Below are positions 1 through 6,033 of a DNA stretch of 6,426 bases, piece by piece. A program made the translations under genes and the position numbers. The stretch is from Pseudomonadota bacterium. GTDB taxonomy: Bacteria > Pseudomonadota > Gammaproteobacteria > SZUA-229. Under the pieces are notes generated by a model. It searched no databases. It was not told the origin of the DNA and was given only the letters and a program-made list of their open reading frames with translations. Numbering within the stretch: the stretch's first letter is position 1; each line of letters begins with the position of its first letter. Location of the stretch: assembly GCA_015222965.1 (NCBI GenBank), contig JADFWF010000279.1, positions 1 through 6,426 of the forward strand, read 5' to 3'.

Positions 1-10
1 ATTCATGTCA

Positions 11-83
11 TTGCGAGCGAAGCGCGGCAATCTTCTGTAGATAGCACGGTCGTCTGATAGAGATTGCCGCGCTTCGCTCGCAA
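11..83. repeat. Perfect 23-bp inverted repeat (REP-like hairpin)
   Basis: The arms at 11-33 and 61-83 are exact reverse complements over 23 bp and flank a 27-nt spacer. The arm core TTGCGAGCGAAGCG...GCAATCT is of the type seen as an abundant intergenic repeat in many proteobacterial and metagenomic genomes (recalled, not searched). Either strand could form a long GC-rich stem. It lies about 110 nt past the stop codon of the last gene of the operon and has no T-run directly after it, so it is better described as a REP-like or miniature mobile repeat than as a classic intrinsic terminator. It could still block 3' exonucleases or converging transcription. Confidence 0.85.
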
Positions 84-105
84 GGACCGATTACTTATTT
101 AGCTC

Positions 106-135
106 TTATCCGTGTTTATCTGCGTTCATCTGTGG
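106..135. repeat. Short 10-bp-phased tandem repeat
   Basis: Three degenerate 10-bp units follow one another: TTATCCGTGT, TTATCTGCGT and TCATCTGTGG. This TTATCTGCGTTCATCTGTGG type of string is a familiar intergenic repeat in environmental proteobacteria (recalled, not searched). It sits between the 23-bp inverted repeat and the operon end. I see no ORF, RNA gene or convincing terminator in the rest of 1-196. Confidence 0.55.
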
Positions 136-196
136 ACAGAATGCTTTTTTCTTGATGCCCGTTACTAACCGTAAGCGTCCTTTTGCACAGCGGTAA

Positions 197-1753
197 TCAT
201 TGACTCTTTTCCGCAGCAACAGCTTTCAGGCTTTCAACCGCGGCGCCCGAGTTCGTCTCCGGGCTGAGATTTTCCAGTTGTGCTTCCTGAGATGAAATGG
301 CACCCGATGGTTTTGTGTATCGGTCATTCATGGTCTGAATAAACTCACAGGCATCTGCCGTTACCTCCAACAATGTCCGTTTTGAACGCATCGACCAGCC
401 GACTGGCATCGGTCTGAAAACGCTTCTTAATGGCTGTGTATTTTTCAGGAAAGCTTTTTTGATGTTGCCGGCCAGTATCTTGCCTTCGCGATGTTCGCCG
501 GCAAGGTTTTTATCGATACCTGTTTTTGCCACGATCTGTTTCGCTATCACTCTTGCTGAAAAAGCACGCGCGGTAAAGTGCACCGCTGCAAAACCGATGA
601 CGACAATTCCCAGCTTTATCGAAGAGATTATATTGGCATTTGTGAAATCGTATGAAAACAATGCCCACGAATCAAACAGGTTGCTTAACACCAGCAGTAC
701 CACTGCAAATATTCCAATAGCAATCGCATCCAGCGCCAGCACCATTTTCAGCCATTTCGTCATCGCTGTTTTCACCACGGGTACGACCTGGTTTTCGATA
801 TCACCAGCGATGGTCTGCAGTGCACCTACTATGCGGTAAGAACGCTCGACTTCTACCTGATGGATGCGTTCAAAAATTGCGGCTTTATCCTGCTCACATT
901 TTCTTTCAAATCGCTCGCGCACTGCTTCATCACTGATCGGTACCGCGACGTCCTGATTATAGATCGAATAAAAACGTCCCGCGGTCAATCCCTTCGCAGC
1001 AAGCGCCCGCTGCCAGGCAGCGACTACCGCTTCCGGATTATCTTCCTGTGCCGCGGTATCTATCTGATTGAGGATGTATAAAAACTTTTCAGAGTCACTG
1101 CGATTTATGGTGTTGCCAACCAGGTGGTCCAGGGTATCCTGCATGGCGCCCGGTTCAGGATGCCTGGCATCAAAAAGCACCAGTACCAGATCTGACAGAT
1201 CAACGATATGATCGGTCAGTCGCAAGATGGCATTGCGCTGTTCATCGGCGTCAAATCCCGGTGAATCGATAATAATTTTTCCGCTTAACTTGTCAGAGTG
1301 AGACGTTTTCATCTGCAGATAAGCATCGATACGGCGACCTTCGCCACTGGCCACCTTTTCTATTTCATCACTCATCTGATAAAACGGAAAACGTGGATCT
1401 GAATTTAATGCGATACCGGGCAGTACACGGTTATCTTTACTGCCGCTGTAGGTGACAACAGTAAACTTGTCATCTACCGCCTGGTTACCGGTAAGCTGTA
1501 ATTTATCGCCAAGGAAATTATTAATAAATGATGACTTACCCGCGGAGAAAGTACCCAGTACAGAGACCAGTGGCCACCACGGAATGCTTGTTGCGTATGA
1601 TTCGCTGGTATCCAGCAAACCCATCTTATAAGCGACTGTATCAAGCTTTTTAAAACGTGAAACCACGTCAAGTAATAACGGGTTTTCATTATTTAGATGT
1701 GTCTCAAGTTTCGTTAGTCGATCACGAATAGACTTATCCGGGCGATTCAACAT
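197..1753 (-). CDS. EHD/dynamin-like GTPase with two membrane helices
   Basis: A 518-aa protein of the dynamin superfamily, closest by eye to the EHD branch; such proteins use nucleotide-driven assembly on membranes to bend, tubulate or fuse them. The P-loop is GTFSAGKS (residues 67-74), a G2 candidate is the Thr in DKFTVV (98), G3 is DSPG (163-166) and G4 is NQID (229-232). LPGIALNSDPRFPF (111-124) corresponds to the LPGNALVVDPxxPF stretch of eukaryotic EHDs, and LVLFDARHPE matches their LLFDAHK element. Two hydrophobic helices (about 334-358 and 375-397) would form an in-and-out hairpin, leaving both the GTPase head and the roughly 120-residue polar tail in the cytosol. No EH domain is present. 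The start at 1753 has an AAAGAGG ribosome site 10 nt upstream. It is the last gene of the parA operon, 29 nt after the coiled-coil protein gene. The family call is firm; the cellular role is unknown. Confidence 0.87.
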   Translation of the reverse strand: MLNRPDKSIRDRLTKLETHLNNENPLLLDVVSRFKKLDTVAYKMGLLDTSESYATSIPWWPLVSVLGTFSAGKSSFINNFLGDKLQLTGNQAVDDKFTVVTYSGSKDNRVLPGIALNSDPRFPFYQMSDEIEKVASGEGRRIDAYLQMKTSHSDKLSGKIIIDSPGFDADEQRNAILRLTDHIVDLSDLVLVLFDARHPEPGAMQDTLDHLVGNTINRSDSEKFLYILNQIDTAAQEDNPEAVVAAWQRALAAKGLTAGRFYSIYNQDVAVPISDEAVRERFERKCEQDKAAIFERIHQVEVERSYRIVGALQTIAGDIENQVVPVVKTAMTKWLKMVLALDAIAIGIFAVVLLVLSNLFDSWALFSYDFTNANIISSIKLGIVVIGFAAVHFTARAFSARVIAKQIVAKTGIDKNLAGEHREGKILAGNIKKAFLKNTQPLRSVFRPMPVGWSMRSKRTLLEVTADACEFIQTMNDRYTKPSGAISSQEAQLENLSPETNSGAAVESLKAVAAEKSQ

Positions 1754-1782
1754 TTATAAGATACCTCTTTGATACAAACCTT

Positions 1783-2925
1783 CTACTGTCCTTTAACGAC
1801 TGACTCTTTAAGAGACACCGGGCTGGCGCCAGGCATGGTAAGTTCCTGCTGTTTTTTTTTCTGTGTAACAGCTGCCTCTGTCTCCGCTGGTTTAGCAGGC
1901 TGCACTGGTTTTACCGGCGCATACCGTGGTTGTGCATAAGCCTGATAAGGCGCCGGATTATAAGACGGCCAGGTTTGTTGTGCTGGCATCGGTGGCGGAA
2001 CATTTGTATCTGAACTAAATGGCATGATGTCGTTCATCATACCAAATGGACCACTGGACACCGTACGATTCATACCGTGCATGTCACGCTGCATACCATA
2101 TACCGAACGGTTCATATTACCTATGTTGTGCGTCATGCTCTGAATGTTGTTGCTCATCGGCGTCAGGCTGTTCATTTGACCGGACATGGAAGTGATTTCA
2201 GTTGTCATGCCGTCAATATTACCCGTCATGTTATCGATACTGCCGGTCATAGTGCCTAAATCTTTAGTCATGCGTGGCATTGCATCAGACACGATAACGG
2301 CCATACGTGTTACCGACTGGGACAGAGTTGATATATCATGCGTTAAACGATAGATCAGGAAAAAGCCATAACCCGCTAATAAAACGAAGGCAAACAGTGA
2401 CGGATAAACCACCATTTCCCAGCGTTTGGCACTGCTATCGAATGTGTTGGCCAATCTTTCCAGCGGATCGGTTGGCTTATCACTAACATAAGCCTTCTCC
2501 AGTATCTTTTTCTGCGCACGCTGTTTTGCTTCGTGGGCACGCGATTTCAAATCCTCAACACCTTTTTTGGATCTGATAGCATTATCGGCGGCTATTTTAT
2601 CGACTGAGCTTATCTTTTTTGCAGCAGATTTCATGTCAGAGTCTTTCGAGGCGCCAGCTTTCTCGATGGCAGCAAGTGCCTCCTTTGAAGTCTTTGCAGT
2701 TTTATCTTTAGCTGCTGCTGATTTAACTACAGGATTGGTTGCTGACTTATCTGCTGACTTGGCTGCTGACTTGGCTGCTGACTTGGCCGCCGGTTTTGCC
2801 ACTGATTCTTTCTTTCCAGCCGCACTCTTGGTCACGCCGCTCTTGCTTGTACTGTCTTTGCTCGTGTCGTCAGCCGCAGCAGCTTTTTTTGCTGGCTTGT
2901 CATCTATCGTTTTCTTGTCTACCAT
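1783..2925 (-). CDS. Bitopic protein: Lys/Ala-rich tail, one TM helix, Met-rich heptad region
   Basis: A 380-aa protein that I cannot assign to a named family. Residues 1-110 are low-complexity, rich in Lys, Ala, Ser and Asp, with AAKS repeats at 46-61 resembling histone-H1-like and PhaF/PhaM-type nucleoid-binding tails. A charged segment (about 110-150) leads to a single membrane helix at about 171-193. Residues 191-289 carry a hydrophobic residue every seventh position, many of them Met, which suggests a coiled coil continuing from the membrane helix. A Pro-rich stretch (309-347) with YNPAPYQAYAQPRYAP and a short basic KKK patch (356-358) follow. The positive-inside rule puts the basic tail in the cytosol and the heptads outside. 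Its ATG is 1 nt after the stop codon of the DUF302 gene, so the two are probably translationally coupled. The architecture suggests a tether between nucleoid or ParA and an envelope structure; that is inference. Confidence 0.8.
   Translation of the reverse strand: MVDKKTIDDKPAKKAAAADDTSKDSTSKSGVTKSAAGKKESVAKPAAKSAAKSAAKSADKSATNPVVKSAAAKDKTAKTSKEALAAIEKAGASKDSDMKSAAKKISSVDKIAADNAIRSKKGVEDLKSRAHEAKQRAQKKILEKAYVSDKPTDPLERLANTFDSSAKRWEMVVYPSLFAFVLLAGYGFFLIYRLTHDISTLSQSVTRMAVIVSDAMPRMTKDLGTMTGSIDNMTGNIDGMTTEITSMSGQMNSLTPMSNNIQSMTHNIGNMNRSVYGMQRDMHGMNRTVSSGPFGMMNDIMPFSSDTNVPPPMPAQQTWPSYNPAPYQAYAQPRYAPVKPVQPAKPAETEAAVTQKKKQQELTMPGASPVSLKESVVKGQ
2741..2788 (-). repeat. Four 12-bp tandem repeats encoding AAKS units
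   Basis: Four consecutive 12-bp units read GCTGACTTATCT, GCTGACTTGGCT (twice) and GCTGACTTGGCC on the plus strand. On the coding strand they give the AAKS/ADKS repeats of the basic tail. The near-identity at DNA level points to recent slippage or expansion, so copy number may vary between strains. Confidence 0.85.
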
Positions 2926-2926
2926 C

Positions 2927-3517
2927 TTAAAAGTCGCCCTCGGCGCCTCGATTCATAATTTCTAAAATAATCTTCTTAACACCCATTGCCTCTTCTTTTA
3001 ATGCAGCTGGCAAGGGTTTACCACCATAGATCATGGCATCCATATTTAATGAATACAGCCACAACTTACCCTGTTTATCTTCAACCAGGCTAACACGGCA
3101 TGGCAGATACGCAGAATAAGCATCACTGTATTCAAGCATCTGCGCAGCAGTCAGCGCATTACAGAACATATATATTTTGAAGAAACGTGACTTTTCACCG
3201 TTCATCGCTTCTACCTGGTCCGATAATGGAAGCTCACCAACATTTTTAATGTTCAGTTCATTGGCGACTGCTTTGATAGTTTCGTCCACATCTTCAATGG
3301 ACAAATCTTCCTCTACCTGAACCTTCCATACGGTTGCTTCTGCCGCATTTCCCGTCTCGAGAAGCGTGGCCACCATTTCACTGTATACATCGATGGCTTT
3401 TTCGTCAAACTCGTCAAAAGCCTGCATCGCTGGTGCTATTTTAACCGCAGCATAAATAGCTACGACTACAGCAGCAAAACCGACTAGCGCAAATAGATTA
3501 CGAAGTGCGTAAAACAT
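2927..3517 (-). CDS. Membrane-anchored DUF302-domain protein
   Basis: A 196-aa protein with an N-terminal hydrophobic helix (about 8-26) carrying only one positive residue ahead of it (Arg6), so it is predicted to be anchored with its bulk outside the cytoplasm. The C-terminal half (about 108-196) has hallmarks of the DUF302 family: FFKIYMFCNALTAAQM, then YLPCRVSLVEDKQGKLWLYS and a conserved-looking LNMDAMIYGG. The biochemical role of DUF302 is not established to my knowledge. The domain is frequent in sulfur and redox settings (recollection). Two cysteines, Cys119 and Cys140, lie inside the domain and could form a disulfide or a redox pair. An AGAGG ribosome site precedes the ATG by 7 nt. 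It is the third gene of the parA run, 25 nt after the TPR gene and 1 nt before the coiled-coil protein gene. Confidence 0.8.
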   Translation of the reverse strand: MFYALRNLFALVGFAAVVVAIYAAVKIAPAMQAFDEFDEKAIDVYSEMVATLLETGNAAEATVWKVQVEEDLSIEDVDETIKAVANELNIKNVGELPLSDQVEAMNGEKSRFFKIYMFCNALTAAQMLEYSDAYSAYLPCRVSLVEDKQGKLWLYSLNMDAMIYGGKPLPAALKEEAMGVKKIILEIMNRGAEGDF

Positions 3518-3542
3518 ATTAAAACCTCTGAAATTCTTATAT

Positions 3543-4427
3543 TTAAGATACTGTTGAATCGATCAACTTCTGTAAATCATCTGCTTTGCTTTTATCCAGA
3601 TGCCTCAATAATCCCATCAAACTTTTAGCACGTCTGATCTGTCCTTTACGCACAAGTATAGAAGCTGCTTCAAAATATGCCTTTGCTGCTTTATCATTTT
3701 TTCCCTGATTAAAATAAACATTGCCGAGCTCACCGTATGCATCAAAATTATCTTCGGTGTTGGCAATAACATCCTGGTAGCTTTGCTCTGATAAATCATA
3801 TTTTCGCTGATAAAAAGATTTTCTTGCTGTTACCCAGCTTTCACGAACTGTACCAGCCTGTAATGATTTATCGATCACTTTGCCTTGTACATCTACATTG
3901 TCCAACTGCTTCTCAACTTGCGTAGAAACAAACTTATCCGGTGCTTTATTTACCGCAGCTTCTGCCCGCCTTACAGCTGGTACTGGCTCCGCAAACTGTC
4001 TCGGCTGATTACTGACCGCTGCCACGTTTGTCTGCGGAAGCCTTTCAGCTTGAATATCACCGGCAGAATTTTGTTTGACCCGCATCTGGTTATGGCTATA
4101 ACTGATACTCACCGGTTGCTGTGCGGGTTGTTGCGCCGGTTGTTGCATTGGGCTGTTTTCAGCTGCAATCATTTTGTCCGGGTCTGCAGAGGCCGTAAGC
4201 TGCTCCCCTTCAGTTGTATTTTTGTCAGTAGACAGCTGTGCCTGCTTGGCTTTCACTGCATTAATAAATTCTTCAACTTCGACAAATTCACTTGAAAGAT
4301 AAGCGAGCGCTTTACCTGCGGGTGTATCTTCACCTGCCAGGTTGCCCCAGAACATGTAACCGTAAATAACCACCACGATTAAAAGGATGAGAAAGAAATG
4401 ACTTAATAACCAACGAAAAATCTTCAT
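3543..4427 (-). CDS. TPR protein with N-terminal membrane anchor
   Basis: A 294-aa protein. Lys2 and Arg5 precede a strong membrane helix at about 7-28, implying that the rest faces the periplasm. Residues about 65-190 are polar and low in complexity, with a QQPAQQPAQQP repeat at 95-105, and probably act as a flexible linker. The C-terminus holds one textbook TPR at 228-261, with Tyr4, Leu7, Gly8, Tyr11, Ala20, Tyr24 and Ala27 of the consensus in place, and a weaker one before it at about 195-227 beginning RESW. A basic helical segment (262-294) follows. TPRs bind partner proteins, so this is probably an assembly or scaffold component of the operon's complex. The ribosome site is AGAGG, 5 nt before ATG, within the sequence AGAGGTTTTA. 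A 49-nt gap with no visible promoter or terminator separates it from parA. Confidence 0.83.
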   Translation of the reverse strand: MKIFRWLLSHFFLILLIVVVIYGYMFWGNLAGEDTPAGKALAYLSSEFVEVEEFINAVKAKQAQLSTDKNTTEGEQLTASADPDKMIAAENSPMQQPAQQPAQQPVSISYSHNQMRVKQNSAGDIQAERLPQTNVAAVSNQPRQFAEPVPAVRRAEAAVNKAPDKFVSTQVEKQLDNVDVQGKVIDKSLQAGTVRESWVTARKSFYQRKYDLSEQSYQDVIANTEDNFDAYGELGNVYFNQGKNDKAAKAYFEAASILVRKGQIRRAKSLMGLLRHLDKSKADDLQKLIDSTVS

Positions 4428-4476
4428 TAAAACCTCTACACCTTCAACAACATTAAAATCATATTAACAACACACA

Positions 4477-5103
4477 TCAATCCAGCATCGTCGCCAGTTT
4501 TTTCATTTCTTTTGACGCTTTACCCATCGGGTCAAGTTCGAACACAGCGAGGCCCTCGCTAAATGAACGGCGGTAAGCAGTGCGTTGATGCAAACGGATG
4601 CCCAAAGGTTTTATTCCCTGCATCATCTGCAACGCCTGCTCTGCCTCACCTGTTTCACGGACACCAATATGGGTGTCAGCTCGATTGAGAAAACCCAGTA
4701 CTTCCGTTTTTTTCTTATTGATATTGTTGTTAACAATTTTTAAAAACCGCTGTGTCGACCAGATATCTGCCTGGCTGGGCTGAATCGGGATAAGTATCCG
4801 GTCAGCCAATGAAATCGCTTTTTCCATGGCGAACATGTTAGTCGCGCTCATATCAACAATGACGGGCATTTTATTTTTTTTATCTTTAGACATGGCTTCG
4901 AGCTCACCCAGATCGGTTGAAACTTCAAAACTCGGCTCATAACCATCTTCTACCCGCACTTCATTAACATCGACCAGCGTACATTGTGGATCGAGATCAA
5001 ATGCTTTCACCCCGGTTTTATCATGCGCCAGCCAGACTGCCAGATTAAATGCAACTGTACTTTTACCCGTACCACCTTTTAAATTCCCAACGACTGTTAT
5101 CAT
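4477..5103 (-). CDS. Orphan ParA/MinD-type ATPase
   Basis: A 208-aa ParA-family P-loop ATPase. It has the deviant Walker A box KGGTGKST (9-16) with its signature lysine Lys9 besides Lys14, the switch-I/A' element FDLDPQ (35-40), and Walker B VIVDMSA (81-87). PIQPSQADIWS (about 107-117) is typical of the family. At 208 residues it lacks the N-terminal helix-turn-helix of plasmid ParA and is the size of small orphan ParAs that position cargo such as carboxysomes or chemotaxis clusters by travelling on the nucleoid. No ParB-like or parS-like partner is visible; the basic tail or TPR proteins downstream are candidate partners. It is the first gene after a sigma70-like promoter. The ribosome site is weak (CGGAAAA, about 10 nt upstream). 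The ATPase family is certain; the cargo is not. Confidence 0.93.
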   Translation of the reverse strand: MITVVGNLKGGTGKSTVAFNLAVWLAHDKTGVKAFDLDPQCTLVDVNEVRVEDGYEPSFEVSTDLGELEAMSKDKKNKMPVIVDMSATNMFAMEKAISLADRILIPIQPSQADIWSTQRFLKIVNNNINKKKTEVLGFLNRADTHIGVRETGEAEQALQMMQGIKPLGIRLHQRTAYRRSFSEGLAVFELDPMGKASKEMKKLATMLD

Positions 5104-5152
5104 ACACGGTTTTCCGATTATTATTGTCGATTACTTGTGATTCTAAACCTTA

Positions 5153-5182
5153 TCTATATCAATGCGTTATGACACATGTCAA
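5153..5182 (-). promoter_or_regulatory. Sigma70-like promoter of the parA operon
   Basis: On the minus strand a perfect -35 box TTGACA (5182-5177) is followed after 18 nt by TATAGA (5158-5153), a 4 of 6 match to the -10 consensus. Transcription would start near 5146, giving a leader of about 43 nt before the ATG at 5103. The -35 box lies just 14 nt past the stop codon of the upstream gene, where no terminator is visible, so read-through from upstream could add to its activity. Confidence 0.6.
5170..5181. promoter_or_regulatory. Possible operator over the -35 box (TGACA-N2-TGTCA)
   Basis: The sequence TGACACATGTCA has 5-bp inverted arms around a 2-nt centre and overlaps the -35 hexamer. A dimeric regulator bound there would block RNA polymerase. 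The arms are short and part of the symmetry comes from the -35 consensus itself, so this is a weak call. Confidence 0.2.
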
Positions 5183-5195
5183 GCCGCGAATCAAT

Positions 5196-5978
5196 TTACT
5201 TTTTGCCTGTATACGTGCCGTCTTCATCTTGCTGAGCAGTTTGTACCGAGGTATCGAATAACGCATAATCTTCGGGTACTGCAAACAGTTTTTTACTTAC
5301 TTTCCCTACGTTTATATTCCGCAATTCATCAACGATATCATCCTGATATTCCTGTTTAACAACGATATCAAGCTCATTGTCATACCATTGGGTACCCTGC
5401 TCCTGTTCACCTGAAGCGCTAAATGCAATCATAGTCAACTTCCTGACTTTGCGATTGTTCATCTCCTGGTCATCTTTTATGGCGACACTTAATCCAGTGC
5501 CATCAGAGTTTTCTTGCCTCAGAATATTTTTATATTTGCTATCTATCCACTGAAAAACATGGAAGTCATGACCGTTATTATTTAGTGTAATCAGCCATTT
5601 TTCTGCATCTCTGTCATTCATTTTTGTTTTCTTGAGAAAAACACATTCGGCACCGATAAACTGCTTGCAGGGGTCATTCGTTTTTTTACTTTTACTGCCC
5701 GCTATAACTTTCTCACTTTCTGGCATTTCCCTTTCCAGATATAATTTATTCTCATTGTCCAGCCAGATAATTTTGTTATTTTTATTATCAAATATCTGCG
5801 CCATCTGCACACCGTCTTCGGTGTATTCAAATCTCACATTACCATTCAACCAGTACATCTTGGCGTGGCTGACGCTTTCACCGCGAATCTGTACCGCGTC
5901 CGCAGTAAATGACGCGGCCTGTAATAAGGTCGCGTATGTTGTACATAACAACAGAAATAATGTCAGGAAATACTTCAT
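5196..5978 (-). CDS. Secreted LolA-fold/DUF4412-like periplasmic protein
   Basis: A 260-aa protein. The start at 5978 is chosen because it yields a clean signal peptide (MKYFLTLFLLLCTTYATLLQ, cleavage near Ala21/Ala22). The reading frame stays open further upstream to 6266, but that part runs antisense-free through the preceding gene in another frame and codes for Val/Met-rich nonsense. The mature part opens FTADAVQIRG, then KMYWLNGNVRFEY and KIIWLDNENKLYLE, the beta-strand pattern of LolA-fold proteins of the DUF4412 type, which also typically carry the paired cysteines seen here (Cys104 and Cys112) followed by a DAEKW motif (124-128). There is no lipobox, so it should be soluble in the periplasm. 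Its ligand is unknown. It sits between the sulfur-globule-like gene and the parA promoter. Its start lies only 12 nt past a terminator, and no good Shine-Dalgarno is visible. Confidence 0.75.
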   Translation of the reverse strand: MKYFLTLFLLLCTTYATLLQAASFTADAVQIRGESVSHAKMYWLNGNVRFEYTEDGVQMAQIFDNKNNKIIWLDNENKLYLEREMPESEKVIAGSKSKKTNDPCKQFIGAECVFLKKTKMNDRDAEKWLITLNNNGHDFHVFQWIDSKYKNILRQENSDGTGLSVAIKDDQEMNNRKVRKLTMIAFSASGEQEQGTQWYDNELDIVVKQEYQDDIVDELRNINVGKVSKKLFAVPEDYALFDTSVQTAQQDEDGTYTGKK

Positions 5979-5990
5979 ATCAAACCAGAC

Positions 5991-6020
5991 AGAAAAGGCG
6001 GTGCCAGAACGGCACCGCCT
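5991..6020 (-). terminator. Rho-independent terminator after the sulfur-globule-like gene
   Basis: On the minus strand AGGCGGTGCC, loop GTTCT and GGCACCGCCT form a perfect 10-bp GC-rich stem, followed at once by TTTTCT. It starts 13 nt after the stop codon at 6034. It ends only 12 nt before the ATG of the next gene, so it may act as a partial terminator or a 3'-end stabiliser rather than an absolute stop. Confidence 0.85.
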
Positions 6021-6033
6021 GATCAGATTCCAA

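Noticed and set aside
130..196. Search for an intrinsic terminator right after the GTPase gene
   Set aside because: Only a 4-bp stem (TTAC/GTAA near 163-176) is visible, and no T-run follows on the minus strand. Termination may be Rho-dependent or use the inverted repeat at 11-83.
459..1081. Two plus-strand open frames opposite the GTPase gene
   Set aside because: They are antisense to a gene with intact G1, G3 and G4 motifs and have no family-like sequence.
2741..2788. Regular tandem repeat considered as a CRISPR array
   Set aside because: The 12-bp units are directly adjacent with no spacers and lie inside a coding frame.
2567..2965. Plus-strand open frame rich in Ala, Asp and Leu
   Set aside because: It is the antisense reading of the AAKS-rich tail; the repeats keep several frames open. 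No ribosome site or domain supports it.
4428..4476. 49-nt gap between parA and the TPR gene as a possible internal promoter
   Set aside because: It is AT-rich but has no paired -35 and -10 boxes or hairpin that I can defend.
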